Assembly: GCF_002850745.1 (NCBI RefSeq)
Contig: NZ_KZ559477.1
Span: 71,870-135,869 of the forward strand
Reading direction: 5' to 3'
Source: Nonomuraea indica
GTDB taxonomy: Bacteria > Actinomycetota > Actinomycetes > Streptosporangiales > Streptosporangiaceae
DNA length: 64,000 bases
Of this stretch, positions 55,587 to 64,000 are shown piece by piece. Every line of letters begins with the position of its first letter. Within the stretch, counting starts at the first letter, position 1. The position numbers and the translations under genes are program-made. The notes below the pieces were generated by a model that saw only the letters and a program-made list of their open reading frames with translations, had not been told where the DNA came from and made no database searches.

Positions 55587-56327
55587 ATGATCGAGACACG
55601 AGGTCTGAGCAAGACCTTCAAGGGCGGCGCCGAGGCCGTCCGGGGCGTGGACATGACTGTCGAACGGGGCGAGATCGTCGGCTTCCTGGGGCCGAACGGC
55701 GCCGGCAAGACCACCACCATGCGCATGCTCACCACGCTCCTGCGGCCCACGGCCGGCACCGCCACCGTGGCGGGGCACGACCTGCTGGCGGATCCACGGG
55801 GCGTGCGCCGGCACATCGGCTACGTGTCACAGGGCGGGGGCGTCAACCTGGCCGCCCCCCTCGACGGGGAGCTCGTGCTGCAGGCCATGCTGCACGGCCT
55901 GAGCCGCGCCGAGGCGCGCGAGCGCGTCACGGAGGCGCTGGAGCGGCTTGAGCTCGGTGACCTGCGGCACCTGCCGGGAGGCGCGTTGTCGGGAGGCCAG
56001 CGGCGCCGCTTCGACATCGCCTTCGGCCTGCTGCACCGGCCGGCCCTGCTCTTCCTCGACGAGCCCACCACCGGGCTCGACCCGCAGAGCCGGGCCCACC
56101 TGTGGGACCACATCCGCGCCCTGCGCGACCGGCACGGCATGACCGTCTTCCTGACGACCCACTACCTGGACGAGGCCGACGCCCTCTGCGACCGCCTGCT
56201 GATCATCGACCACGGCCGGATCGTCGCCCAGGGCCGCCCGGCCGAGCTGAAGGCGGGCGGGCGCACCCTCGACGACGTGTTCCTGGACATCACCGGCCGG
56301 TCGCTGCGCGAGGGGGCGGCCGCGTGA
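55587..56327 (+). CDS. ABC exporter ATPase (DrrA family)
   Basis: 246-aa ATP-binding subunit of a multidrug or lipid exporter. Walker A GPNGAGKTT, signature LSGGQRRRFDIA, Walker B LLFLDEPTTGLDP, switch His in TTHYLDEAD. It is shorter than DrrA (about 330 aa), lacking the extended C-terminus; it ends with DDVFLDITGRSL, the DrrA-type C-terminal motif. Its stop overlaps the permease start by GTGA. Confidence 0.93.
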   Translation: MIETRGLSKTFKGGAEAVRGVDMTVERGEIVGFLGPNGAGKTTTMRMLTTLLRPTAGTATVAGHDLLADPRGVRRHIGYVSQGGGVNLAAPLDGELVLQAMLHGLSRAEARERVTEALERLELGDLRHLPGGALSGGQRRRFDIAFGLLHRPALLFLDEPTTGLDPQSRAHLWDHIRALRDRHGMTVFLTTHYLDEADALCDRLLIIDHGRIVAQGRPAELKAGGRTLDDVFLDITGRSLREGAAA

Positions 56328-57067
56328 GCGCGCTCGCCGCCGCGTCGCGCGAGACGTGGCTGCTGTTCCGCCACGGGTTCGACGCCACCGTGAAGCAGAA
56401 GATCGGCGTCGTCCTCGGCGCCATCCAGCCGATGCTCTTCCTCGTGCTGTTCGGGCCGATCTTCGCCACGATCGGCACCTGGGAGACGCTCGTGCCGGGC
56501 CTGCTCGTCCAGCTCGGGCTGATGAGCACGGGCCTGGCCGGGTTCGGCATCGTCATGGAGAGCAGGTTCGGGGTGCTGGAACGGATGCGGGTCACCCCGG
56601 CCAGCCGGCTCGCGCTGCTGCTCGGCCGGGTGCTCAACAACGTCGTCACGCTGGCCGTGCAAACCGTGCTGCTGCTCGCCGCCGGCTTCGCGTTCGGGAT
56701 GCGGGTGCCGCCCGCCGGGCTGCTGGCGGGGTTCGTGCTCGTCATGCTGCTGGGGGCGGGGCTCGCGGCGCTGTCGTACGCGGCGGCGCTGACCATGAAC
56801 GAGCACCTCTTCGCGCCGGTGATGACGACCGCGATCGTCCCGCTCACGCTGCTGTCGGGGGCGTTCCTGCCGATGTCGATGGCACCGGGCTGGTTGAACG
56901 CGCTCTCCTACGTCAGCCCGTTCCGGCACGTGCTGGAGGCGCTGCGGGAGCTGTTCGCCGGCCACTACACCGGTGGGACCGTCTTCCTGGGGGTGGCGGT
57001 GACGGTGGTCTTCGCCGTGGCCGGCCTCGTCGTCGGCACCCGGGTGTTCCACCGCGAGAACGCCTAG
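56324..57067 (+). CDS. ABC-2 type permease (DrrB family)
   Basis: 247-aa membrane subunit with six helices in the ABC-2 pattern. Typical stretches are MLFLVLFGPIFATIG, FGVLERMRVTPASRLALLLGRV and TLLSGAFLPMSMAPGWL, followed by SYVSPFRHVLEALRELFAGHY. With the ATPase it forms a homodimeric-type exporter. GTG start at 56324. The substrate would be the ligand of the adjacent TetR; it is unknown. Confidence 0.92.
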   Translation: MSALAAASRETWLLFRHGFDATVKQKIGVVLGAIQPMLFLVLFGPIFATIGTWETLVPGLLVQLGLMSTGLAGFGIVMESRFGVLERMRVTPASRLALLLGRVLNNVVTLAVQTVLLLAAGFAFGMRVPPAGLLAGFVLVMLLGAGLAALSYAAALTMNEHLFAPVMTTAIVPLTLLSGAFLPMSMAPGWLNALSYVSPFRHVLEALRELFAGHYTGGTVFLGVAVTVVFAVAGLVVGTRVFHRENA

Positions 57068-57110
57068 GAGCGGCCGGCCGCGCGCCCGGGCGCAACCGGC
57101 CGCGCGGCCG

Positions 57111-57183
57111 CCGGTCAGGGTCTCGGGCCGCCGGTCAGGGTCCCGGACCGGAGGTCAGGTGTCAGACCCGAGGTCAGGTGTCG
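57111..57183. repeat. Short imperfect direct repeats at the S8 peptidase 3' end
   Basis: GCCGGTCAGGGTC occurs twice and GAGGTCAGGTGTC twice, overlapping the peptidase stop codon at 57174. No stem-loop with a T-tract is evident. Confidence 0.5.
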
Positions 57184-58517
57184 GATCGGCGGCGCAGGGC
57201 GGCGAGGACGCCGGCCGGGTCCACGACGCCGTAGCCGTGGTCGTGGTCGAAGCCCAGCGCCCCACGGTCGTCGGCGGTGCGACGCAGCAGCGTGCGAAGC
57301 TGGGCGGGCGACAGCCGCGTGCACGGCCACCGGGTGCGCACCGCCGCCACCAGCCCGGCCAGGACGGGCGTCGCCGCCGAGGTGCCCGAGTCGGGCTCGG
57401 CCACGCCGAACGCCTGGGAGCCCGAGAAGTGCGTGTAGGCGCACAGATCGGGCTTGCGGTCGCTCAACCGGCCCGGCCCCTGCGAGGAGTAGCCGACCCG
57501 CTGGCCGCGGACGTCGACGCCGCCCACCGACAGCGCCTGCGGATGGGAGTTGGCGCCGACGATCGGCCGGTCGGGGAACGCGCACCGGCCGTCGCGGCAC
57601 TGCCTGCCGCAGTTGCCCGCGGCGAACAGCACGTCGGCGCCCGCCTGGTCCAGCGCCGCCACCATCACGTTGAACGGGTGCGCCGGCCCGTCGGAGTAGT
57701 TGCCCGGATGCCCGACCGGGAAGTCCCACTCCGGCGAGAACGACCCCCACGAGTTGCTGATCACCAGCGCCCTGGAGTGCTCGGGCTGGGCCTGCAGCAC
57801 CGCGCGCAGGTGCGCGAACGCCGCGACCGCGTCGGACAGCAGTCCGTCGATCGCCGACCCGCCGGGCCGCCTCGATAGCAGCACCGGCAGGTCGAGCACC
57901 GAGGCGCGGGGCGCGGCGATGAGCGCGTCGAACGCGCACATCGTGCCGTGGTCCACCTCGAACTCGCCCGGCCTGCCCCGCACGCCCGCGGGCGTCCAGC
58001 TCCGCGCGGCGTCGAGGGTGATGTCGCGGCCGAGCCGGCGGGCGGTGTGGACGGCGTTGACCCCGGTGTCGAGCACGGCCAGCGCGACACCGTGCCCGTC
58101 GAGGCCCTCGGCGCGCAGCTCCGGCGCGCCGATCAGCCGTTCGACGTCGTGCCAGTCGCCCACCGGCGGGTCGCCGCCGCAGGTGAGGCTGGACTCGATC
58201 ACCGGGTCGGCGAACACGCCGGCGACATCGGGGCGCAGCGCCAGCAGCATCGCCACCCGGGTGGCCCGCTCGTCGTCGGCGATCGTGCCGCGCACCAGCA
58301 CCGAGGCGTCCTCGGCGGCCAGCGAGAAGTCGAGCGGCCCGCGCAGCGAGAGCGGGTCGCCGCCCGCCGCCGGGACCGGGCGGGGCAGCGCCACGGGCGT
58401 GAAGCCGGCGTCGAGCTCGACGCCCGGCAGCCCGTCGGCGACGTCGGCGGTGCTCGCCGTGCGCTCGGGGTCGGCGACGGCGGCGACCAGGTCGGGGGAG
58501 GGGCGGAGCTGGATCAT
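57174..58517 (-). CDS. S8-family subtilisin-like serine peptidase
   Basis: About 447 aa. The triad is Asp in AVLDTGVN, His in VDHGTMCAF and Ser in DSGTSAATPV. The oxyanion Asn is in LFAAGNCGRQCRDGRC, a loop with extra Cys. There is no signal peptide, so it is cytoplasmic or exported otherwise. The N-terminal ~125 residues may be an autoinhibitory prodomain. The start is uncertain: ATG 58517 is used here, GTG 58535 and ATG 58577 are also in frame, and none has a good ribosome site. The intergenic region has the palindrome GGAACGTTCC (58556-58565). Confidence 0.85.
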   Translation of the reverse strand: MIQLRPSPDLVAAVADPERTASTADVADGLPGVELDAGFTPVALPRPVPAAGGDPLSLRGPLDFSLAAEDASVLVRGTIADDERATRVAMLLALRPDVAGVFADPVIESSLTCGGDPPVGDWHDVERLIGAPELRAEGLDGHGVALAVLDTGVNAVHTARRLGRDITLDAARSWTPAGVRGRPGEFEVDHGTMCAFDALIAAPRASVLDLPVLLSRRPGGSAIDGLLSDAVAAFAHLRAVLQAQPEHSRALVISNSWGSFSPEWDFPVGHPGNYSDGPAHPFNVMVAALDQAGADVLFAAGNCGRQCRDGRCAFPDRPIVGANSHPQALSVGGVDVRGQRVGYSSQGPGRLSDRKPDLCAYTHFSGSQAFGVAEPDSGTSAATPVLAGLVAAVRTRWPCTRLSPAQLRTLLRRTADDRGALGFDHDHGYGVVDPAGVLAALRRRSDT

Positions 58518-58709
58518 GATCCGCACGGGAATCACCACCGGAGAGCTGGGGGAAGGAACGTTCCAACACTCCTCCACCCCGCTCCCCGCGTCCAGCGGGG
58601 TGTAAGGGAAGTACCGCTCGAAACCACCACTATGCAGGACACGCGATCGATGATTTCTCCGGCCCGGCGACCTTTCGTGATCGTCCCACGTTCACTACGG
58701 TGAGTCGTC

Positions 58710-60767
58710 ATGACGGTCCAGGCGCGAAAGCCGGTCTCCGAGGGCACCGACCACTGGCTGGCGGTCCGGCCGAGGCTCGTCCTCGCCAGCGGTTTCATGC
58801 TCTTCCTCGAACTGGCGCTGATCCGCTGGACCGGGTCCAACATCGTGCACCTGAGCTACTTCACGAACTTCGTGCTGCTCGGCTCGTTCCTCGGCATCGG
58901 GCTCGGCTTCCTGCGCGTCGGCAGGTCGAAGGGGCTCCCCTTCTACTCGCCGGTCGTCCTGTTCGGCCTGGTCGTCGTCGTGCTGACGTTCCCCGTCACC
59001 GTCAACCGCGACACCGAAGGGGTCCTGTACTGGACGAGCCTGCACACCGAGGGACCGCCCGCGTGGCTCATCCTGCCGGTCGTCTTCTGCGCCGCCGCGG
59101 TGGTGCTCATGGGGCCGGCGGAGCTGGTCGGCCGCTGCTTCCCCGAGCTGCCGCGGCTGGAGGCCTACCGATACGACCTGATCGGCAGCCTCGCGGGCAT
59201 CGCGGCGTTCACGGCGCTGTCCTTCCTCAGCGCGCCGCCCCTCTTCTGGGGCATCATCGCGGCCGTCGCGTACGGGTTGCTGCTCGCGCCGGGGCGTGCC
59301 GCGTGGCGCGCGGCAGCGCGGCTCGTGCCGTACCTGGGGCTCGTCACCGTGCCGTCGCTGGCGGTGGTGTCGCTGCTGCTCGCCGAGTCGCTGACCGCCG
59401 GGGCGCTCTGGTCGCCCTACTACAAGGTCACCTACAGCCAGGGCCGGGTGCTGGACGTGCCGGTGACCGACATCGCCGTCAACGGCATCCCGCACCAGCA
59501 GGCCGTGCCGGCCGCCGCCCGGCTGCAGTGGGAGCGCCAGTACGGCCTGCCGTACGAGCGGGCCGTCGCGGCGCCCAGGGAGGTGCTCATCGTCGGCGCG
59601 GGCAGCGGCACGGACGTCGCCATCGCCCTGTCCAAGGGCGCCGGCCGGGTGGACGCCGTCGAGATCGACCCCAAGCTGCGCGAGCTGGGCGGCTCCACGC
59701 ACCCCGACCGCCCCTACGCCGACCCGCGCGTCACCACGCACATCACCGACGGCCGCGCGTTCCTCGAACGCACCTCGGCCCGCTACGACCTGATCCTCTT
59801 CGCGCTGCCCGACTCGCTCACCCTCGTGTCGGGGGCCAGCTCGCTGCGGCTGGAGAGCTATTTGTTCACCGAGGAGGCCATGCGGGCCGCCCGCGACCGC
59901 CTCAAGCCCGGCGGCGCGTTCGCCATGTACAACTACTACCGCGAGAGCTGGCTCGTCGACCGGCTCGCCTCGACCGTGCAGGCCGCCTTCGGCCACCGGC
60001 CGTGCGTCGACGTGGTCAGCACCGCGGGCCAGCAGGCCGTCATCACCGCCGGCGTGACCCCCGCCGCCCAGCGGTGCGGCGCGCCGTGGGCCGGCGCCAC
60101 GGCCGCGACCCCGCCGCCCGCCGGCGACGACCGGCCGTTCCTCTACCTCAAGGACCGGACGATCCCGCCCATCTACCTGATCACTCTCGGCCTCGTCCTC
60201 GCGGTCAGCCTGCTCGCGGTGCGCGTCGTCGCCGGCCCCTACCGGCGCATGCGCCCGTACGCCGACCTGTTCCTGCTCGGGGTGGCCTTCCTGTTGCTGG
60301 AGACCAAGAGCGTCACCGGGTTCGCGCTGCTGTTCGGCACGACGTGGGTGGTCAACGCGATCGTGTTCGCCGGGGTGCTGGTGGCGGTGCTCGCCGCCGT
60401 CGAGGTGACCCGCCGCTTCCGCACCCCGCCGCTGTCGGTCATGTACGGCGTGCTGCTCGCGGGGCTGCTGCTGGCCTGGCTGGTGCCCAACGCGTGGCTG
60501 CTGTCCCTGCCGCTGCCGCTGCGCGCGGTGGCGGCGATCACGGTGGCGTTCCTGCCGATCTTCGCGGCGAACGTGGTCTTCGCCAAGCGCTTCGCGGACA
60601 CGGCCGACGGCACCACCGCGTTCGGGGCGAACCTGCTGGGGGCGATGGTGGGCGGCTGCCTGGAGTACCTCGCCCTGGTGATCGGCTACCAGGGGCTGCT
60701 GATCGTGGCAGCGGTCGTCTACCTGGGGGCCTTCGCCCTGCTGCCCCGCACCACGGCTCCGGCCTGA
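58710..60767 (+). CDS. Membrane-embedded spermidine-synthase-like methyl/aminopropyl-transferase
   Basis: 685 aa. N-terminal membrane helices (about 25-230) and C-terminal helices (about 490-680) flank a Rossmann domain with VLIVGAGSGTDVAIAL, AVEIDPKLREL and HITDGRAFLERT, the polyamine-synthase-like motif set. The Asp of the usual catalytic DSTDP loop is not clear (LILFALPDSLTLVSG). Such proteins appear in many actinomycetes with unknown substrates; polyamine synthesis is only a family guess. The gene stands alone. Confidence 0.8.
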   Translation: MTVQARKPVSEGTDHWLAVRPRLVLASGFMLFLELALIRWTGSNIVHLSYFTNFVLLGSFLGIGLGFLRVGRSKGLPFYSPVVLFGLVVVVLTFPVTVNRDTEGVLYWTSLHTEGPPAWLILPVVFCAAAVVLMGPAELVGRCFPELPRLEAYRYDLIGSLAGIAAFTALSFLSAPPLFWGIIAAVAYGLLLAPGRAAWRAAARLVPYLGLVTVPSLAVVSLLLAESLTAGALWSPYYKVTYSQGRVLDVPVTDIAVNGIPHQQAVPAAARLQWERQYGLPYERAVAAPREVLIVGAGSGTDVAIALSKGAGRVDAVEIDPKLRELGGSTHPDRPYADPRVTTHITDGRAFLERTSARYDLILFALPDSLTLVSGASSLRLESYLFTEEAMRAARDRLKPGGAFAMYNYYRESWLVDRLASTVQAAFGHRPCVDVVSTAGQQAVITAGVTPAAQRCGAPWAGATAATPPPAGDDRPFLYLKDRTIPPIYLITLGLVLAVSLLAVRVVAGPYRRMRPYADLFLLGVAFLLLETKSVTGFALLFGTTWVVNAIVFAGVLVAVLAAVEVTRRFRTPPLSVMYGVLLAGLLLAWLVPNAWLLSLPLPLRAVAAITVAFLPIFAANVVFAKRFADTADGTTAFGANLLGAMVGGCLEYLALVIGYQGLLIVAAVVYLGAFALLPRTTAPA

Positions 60768-60774
60768 CCCGCCC

Positions 60775-60825
60775 CTGACGGCCGAGGACCCCCTGCCCGA
60801 CCGGCAGGGGGGCCTCGGCCGTCAG
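60775..60825. terminator. Bidirectional hairpin terminator
   Basis: A stem of about 22 bp with a 5-base loop and two bulged bases: CTGACGGCCGAGG and CCCCCTGCC pair with GGCAGGGGG and CCTCGGCCGTCAG. It lies between convergent genes whose stops are at 60767 and 60827, so it can end both transcripts. There is no long T-run, as is common in actinomycetes. Confidence 0.88.
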
Positions 60826-60826
60826 G

Positions 60827-62662
60827 TCAGAAGCCGCAGAGCTCCTCCAGCGACCTGGCCGACCGCTGGCTGTTGCGCGTGGGCGTCTGCTTGGGCGTCT
60901 GCGTGGGCCTGGCGGCCGACGCGCTGGGCGAGGCCACCCCGCTCGGGGCGGCCGAGCCGGTCGGGGAGGCGGCGGCCGCCACGGCCTGGCTGGGCGCCCT
61001 GGTCGAGTCGGCGATCGCCTTCGCCGCCGCGCGCCGGATCTTCAGCCAGTCCGGCGAGCCCGGCCAGAACTCCGGCGGCACGAACTGCATGCTGGTGATC
61101 TTGGCGCCCTTCACCTTGAGCGCCAGCGCGGCCAGCGGCTCCACGAGCTCACGGGGGATGTTCGTCTGCGCCAGCCGCTTGGTGGCTGAGGCGATCTTGG
61201 TGAAGTTCAGCAGGATCTTGTCCGGGGTGGCCTGCTTGGCGAAGGCGCCGATGACGCAGCGCTGGCGGCCCATCCGGGAGAAGTCGTCGCTGCCCACCCG
61301 GGACCGGCCGTACCACAGGGCCTCCTCGCCCGACAGCACCCGGGTGCCCGCCTTGATGGTGCCCGCGGTGCCGTACAGGCCGCCCCAGGGGACGTCCCGC
61401 TCGACGCGGATGCGCAGGCCGCCGATGGCGTCCACCAGGTCGGCGAAGCCGTACATGTTCATGAGGGCGTAGTAGTCGATCTTGAGGTTGAGCGTGTGGC
61501 CGATGGCGTCCATCAGCGCCCGCGGGCCCTGGTTCTTCTTGCCCATGATCTGCGGGTGGTCGTTGGCGTACTGCCACACCTCGTTGAGCAGGCCGCCCTG
61601 GCCGAGCTCGGCCATGAAGCCGTTGGGGAACTGCTTGCGCAGCGGCGAGGACGGCGGGAAGTGCACGTGCTGCAGGTTGCGCGGCAGGCTGAACAGCACG
61701 GTGTTGCCCGTCCTGATGTCCACGCTGGCCACGTTCATGCTGTCGGTCCGCATGCCGGTGCGGTTACTGGCCGCGTCACCGCCGAGCAGCAGGAAGTTGA
61801 CCCGGGTCCTGCCGCTCCACGGGTCCTCCTCCTTGATCGGCTCGACGCCCGGCTCCGTGGGGATGCTGGGGAAGAGCGTGTGAAAAGTGTCCCGGGCGGC
61901 CAGCACCGTGTTGGCCCCCAGGGCGAACGGGGACATCACCGCGACGCAGAGCACGCCGACGAGGACGCCGGAGACGATCTGACCCTGCTGGTCGAGCCCG
62001 CTCGGGTTGAGCGCCACGTACGACGTGACGAGCAGTGCGAACCAGCACAGCGCGCCCACCGACAGCAGCACGACCGCCGTCACCATCATGCCGTCGCCGA
62101 GGAAGGTGGTGAGACCTTCGAGGCCGCGCACCAGCACGAAGGCCAGCGCGGCGACCAGCAGGACCGCGTACGCGCCGAGCAACCCCAGCCCGGTACGGCG
62201 GTGCCCGGCGCGCAGGTGAGCGGCGCCGGGCACGATGGCGGACAGGGCGGTCCAGCCCAGGACGGATCCCGCGTTGAGCGGTCTGGCGAAGCGCGGGGCG
62301 CCGGTGGGCATCCGGCCGGGGCGCTTGCCCGCCGCGTCGCCCGATACGGTGCCCGGCCTGTCGCCCGCGGGCTTCCGGCCGCCGCCGGGGGAGGCGCCGG
62401 ACGTCCCCGGGGGGGCGGCGTCCGCCGGCCGTGGCCGGCCCGGCTCGGTGCGCCGCCCGGATCCCGACTGGCCTTTGGCCCGGGTGCGGCCCGAGCCGCC
62501 CTGGCCCGCGGACGGGGTCCTGCCCGCCTCGGCGGGACCCGGGGCGCCGGGAGCCGCGGAACCGCGGGCGCCGGAGCCGGGTTCGCCGCCTGACGTCGGG
62601 CGGGGGCGGCGGGCAGGGCGCCGTTTCCTGCCCCCGTTGTCAACCCCATCGCGCTTGCTCAC
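60827..62662 (-). CDS. LytR-CpsA-Psr (LCP) family cell-wall ligase
   Basis: 611 aa. A disordered basic N-terminus of about 130 residues precedes three to four membrane helices (about 135-250), then an extracellular LCP domain. LCP proteins attach glycopolymers to peptidoglycan. Signs are FLLLGGDAASNRTGMRTDSMNVASVD, NTVLFSLPRNL with the Arg pair, and ALWYGRSRVGSDDFSRMGRQRCVI. Multiple spans rather than one TM distinguish this subgroup. A Ser/Thr/Pro tail ends with SLEELCGF. A metallopeptidase gene lies upstream in the same direction. Confidence 0.92.
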   Translation of the reverse strand: MSKRDGVDNGGRKRRPARRPRPTSGGEPGSGARGSAAPGAPGPAEAGRTPSAGQGGSGRTRAKGQSGSGRRTEPGRPRPADAAPPGTSGASPGGGRKPAGDRPGTVSGDAAGKRPGRMPTGAPRFARPLNAGSVLGWTALSAIVPGAAHLRAGHRRTGLGLLGAYAVLLVAALAFVLVRGLEGLTTFLGDGMMVTAVVLLSVGALCWFALLVTSYVALNPSGLDQQGQIVSGVLVGVLCVAVMSPFALGANTVLAARDTFHTLFPSIPTEPGVEPIKEEDPWSGRTRVNFLLLGGDAASNRTGMRTDSMNVASVDIRTGNTVLFSLPRNLQHVHFPPSSPLRKQFPNGFMAELGQGGLLNEVWQYANDHPQIMGKKNQGPRALMDAIGHTLNLKIDYYALMNMYGFADLVDAIGGLRIRVERDVPWGGLYGTAGTIKAGTRVLSGEEALWYGRSRVGSDDFSRMGRQRCVIGAFAKQATPDKILLNFTKIASATKRLAQTNIPRELVEPLAALALKVKGAKITSMQFVPPEFWPGSPDWLKIRRAAAKAIADSTRAPSQAVAAAASPTGSAAPSGVASPSASAARPTQTPKQTPTRNSQRSARSLEELCGF

Positions 62663-62686
62663 GCCGCTCCTTCACACGCCTACCTG

Positions 62687-62705
62687 GCAAAACACTGTTT
62701 TGCCC
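62687..62705. promoter_or_regulatory. Inverted repeat upstream of the LCP gene
   Basis: GGCAAAAC-ACT-GTTTTGCC: perfect 8-bp arms, 3-base centre, 25 bases upstream of the LCP start. Candidate operator, or terminator of the preceding metallopeptidase gene. Confidence 0.5.
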
Positions 62706-62793
62706 CCCGTTGGGCACAAGATTGCCAGGATTCTAGCTCCCATAAGGGGACATCAGAGACATGTGCTCAAGCTGAGATGAACGCCAGGCGACA

Positions 62794-63999
62794 TCATGAC
62801 GTCGAGGAGGAAGGCGCCATCCAGGTATTGCACTGATAGGCCTGGCTGCGCTCCCAGCCCTGCCGGAACCACCGGTGGTTGTTCGCCGGGGAGCCGTGGT
62901 CACGCGGATAGCCGGGATGGTCGCCCACCTGGCCGTAGAAGGCGAACAGCCGCGACCGGTTCGTGGTCGTGACCGGATAGCTGGTCGCGACGGAGCGCAT
63001 CCACATGCCGCCGAAACAGGTGGCCTGGAGCTCCAGCCTTCGGCTGAGCGCCAGCTTGCCGCTGCTGCTGGTGGAGTCGAGCGTCTGGCGCCACCACGAG
63101 TCCATCAGGCCCGTGATGTTCTGCACGTGGTGGCCGTACTCGTGGGCCATCATGCTGATGATCCCGCCGTGCCAGGAGATGATCTGGCCGTAGCCGCGCG
63201 ACGTCGCGTTGCCCCTGGCCATCGCCGAGGTCGAGGCGTAGATCGTGTTGTTGCGCGGGCAGTAGTACGGCACGATGCCGCCCCGCGAGGGATAGTCGCC
63301 GCACGCGCCCCGGCCCCGGCCCGCCGCGATCGCGTAGCCCGGCGGGCTGAAGGCGATGCCCTGCCGGCGCAGGATCGGGCCCCACGCCCGGTCCATGCAC
63401 GCGCCCGTCTTCAGGATCAGGGCCTTGAGCTGGGCGTGGTTGTAGATGTCGGCGTTGCCTGCCCGGCAGGACAGCCGGGGCAGGGCGCCCGCCCGGTAGA
63501 CGGTGTTGTTCTTCAGGCTCGTGTTCAGCGTGGCCCTGGCGGGCTGCTGCGTGGTGTCCCGGGTGCGGGTCGGCGTGGGCCGCCGCGTGGGCCGCTCCGC
63601 CGGCGACCGGCTCTCCGTCCGCCTCGGGGACGTCTCGCGCTCGTACGGGGTGTAGGTGGGGATCGCCACCGGGGTGCCGACCTCGCTGCGCGAGGAGGTC
63701 CTGAACACCATCGAGCCCACGACGACCAGCACGAACAACCCGGCCATCGCCCCGCACACCAGGCCGAGCACCCCGGCCGCCCCCATGCCGGACCTCCTGC
63801 GCGGCGCCTGCGGCCAGCCGTGGCCCCGCGGCGGCATGGGCGGCCCCGGCGGCGGGACAGGAGGCATGGGGGGCATGGGCGGCGACGGCTGCTGATGCCG
63901 GACCTGATGAGGCGGCGGGGGAGGAGGCTGCTGGCCGTACGGGCCGCCGTGCCGCCCGCCCGCCCCGTACCCCTGCCCCGGGTTGGGCGGCTGCTGGGG
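62794..63999 (-). CDS. Neutral zinc metallopeptidase (5' end beyond window)
   Basis: Extracellular zinc peptidase of the YpfJ/neutral zinc metallopeptidase family. Motif HEYGHHVQ (HExxH) binds zinc, with the third ligand probably Glu in RLELQATCFGGMW. A membrane helix (GLVCGAMAGLFVLVVVGSMV) precedes a Thr/Pro/Arg-rich linker. The reading frame, Pro/Gln/Gly-rich, stays open through 63999, so the real start is outside the window and the ATG at 63876 is probably internal. It probably shapes surface proteins; no substrate is known. Confidence 0.88.
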   Translation of the reverse strand, partial: PQQPPNPGQGYGAGGRHGGPYGQQPPPPPPHQVRHQQPSPPMPPMPPVPPPGPPMPPRGHGWPQAPRRRSGMGAAGVLGLVCGAMAGLFVLVVVGSMVFRTSSRSEVGTPVAIPTYTPYERETSPRRTESRSPAERPTRRPTPTRTRDTTQQPARATLNTSLKNNTVYRAGALPRLSCRAGNADIYNHAQLKALILKTGACMDRAWGPILRRQGIAFSPPGYAIAAGRGRGACGDYPSRGGIVPYYCPRNNTIYASTSAMARGNATSRGYGQIISWHGGIISMMAHEYGHHVQNITGLMDSWWRQTLDSTSSSGKLALSRRLELQATCFGGMWMRSVATSYPVTTTNRSRLFAFYGQVGDHPGYPRDHGSPANNHRWFRQGWERSQAYQCNTWMAPSSSTS

Positions 64000-64000
64000 G

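Overview
This window is chromosomal DNA of a very GC-rich actinomycete. The evidence is third-position G/C throughout, many GTG starts, several genes that appear leaderless, an F420-type (Ddn-like) reductase family member, Tat signals, Hanks-type kinases with extracellular tails, and two ECF sigma factors of actinobacterial types (ECF41 and ECF42). A complete Entner-Doudoroff cluster (zwf-edd-glk-eda) is unusual in actinomycetes. Together with the rest it points to Streptosporangiaceae, for example Nonomuraea; that placement is inference. I see no rRNA or tRNA gene, CRISPR array, insertion sequence, prophage or PKS/NRPS core.

Layout. 1-9.4 kb: the end of a GH13 glycosidase; a macrolide-type glycosyltransferase behind a leaderless leader-peptide/attenuator; a TetR gene divergent from a CYP102-type self-sufficient P450; an ACT protein; a MaoC/acyl-CoA dehydrogenase pair. 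9.4-16.2 kb: acyltransferase-3; an FAD oxidoreductase with its ECF41 sigma factor and a matching promoter; SnoaL and NUDIX proteins; an ECF42 module (PPOx gene, YCII gene, ECF42 gene) with two nearly identical promoters. 16.3-22.7 kb: a receiver-like protein, an unknown protein, a peptidase S51-like protein with a CysRS-like tail, a PrpD/cyclase pair and an exported serine hydrolase. 22.8-27.7 kb: sugar import and use (MsmK-type ATPase, GH13, LacI regulator, PfkB kinase). 27.7-29.7 kb: a Cys-rich / Tat / MauE-like export cassette. 29.7-38.7 kb: a Ser/Thr kinase, the Entner-Doudoroff cluster and its ROK regulator.

38.7-48.3 kb: an alpha/beta hydrolase, an HXXEE membrane protein, two exported copper-type proteins, an unknown protein and a large LAL-type LuxR regulator. 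The promoter/operator here is duplicated, which suggests co-regulation. Then a TrmO/SDR/carboxymuconolactone-decarboxylase run; the SDR lacks its catalytic Tyr. 48.3-54.8 kb: a HAD protein, a Pro-rich membrane protein, a DUF2470 heme-type protein and a ribosomal protein S4 gene sharing an iron-box promoter, a voltage-gated channel, a Ddn-like reductase and a non-RD kinase. 54.8-64 kb: a TetR-controlled DrrAB-type exporter, an S8 peptidase, a membrane-embedded spermidine-synthase-like protein, an LCP cell-wall ligase and the 3' part of a neutral zinc metallopeptidase gene.

Most regulatory calls rest on base-by-base reading of symmetry and spacing. Functional names rest on recognised motifs, not on database searches.
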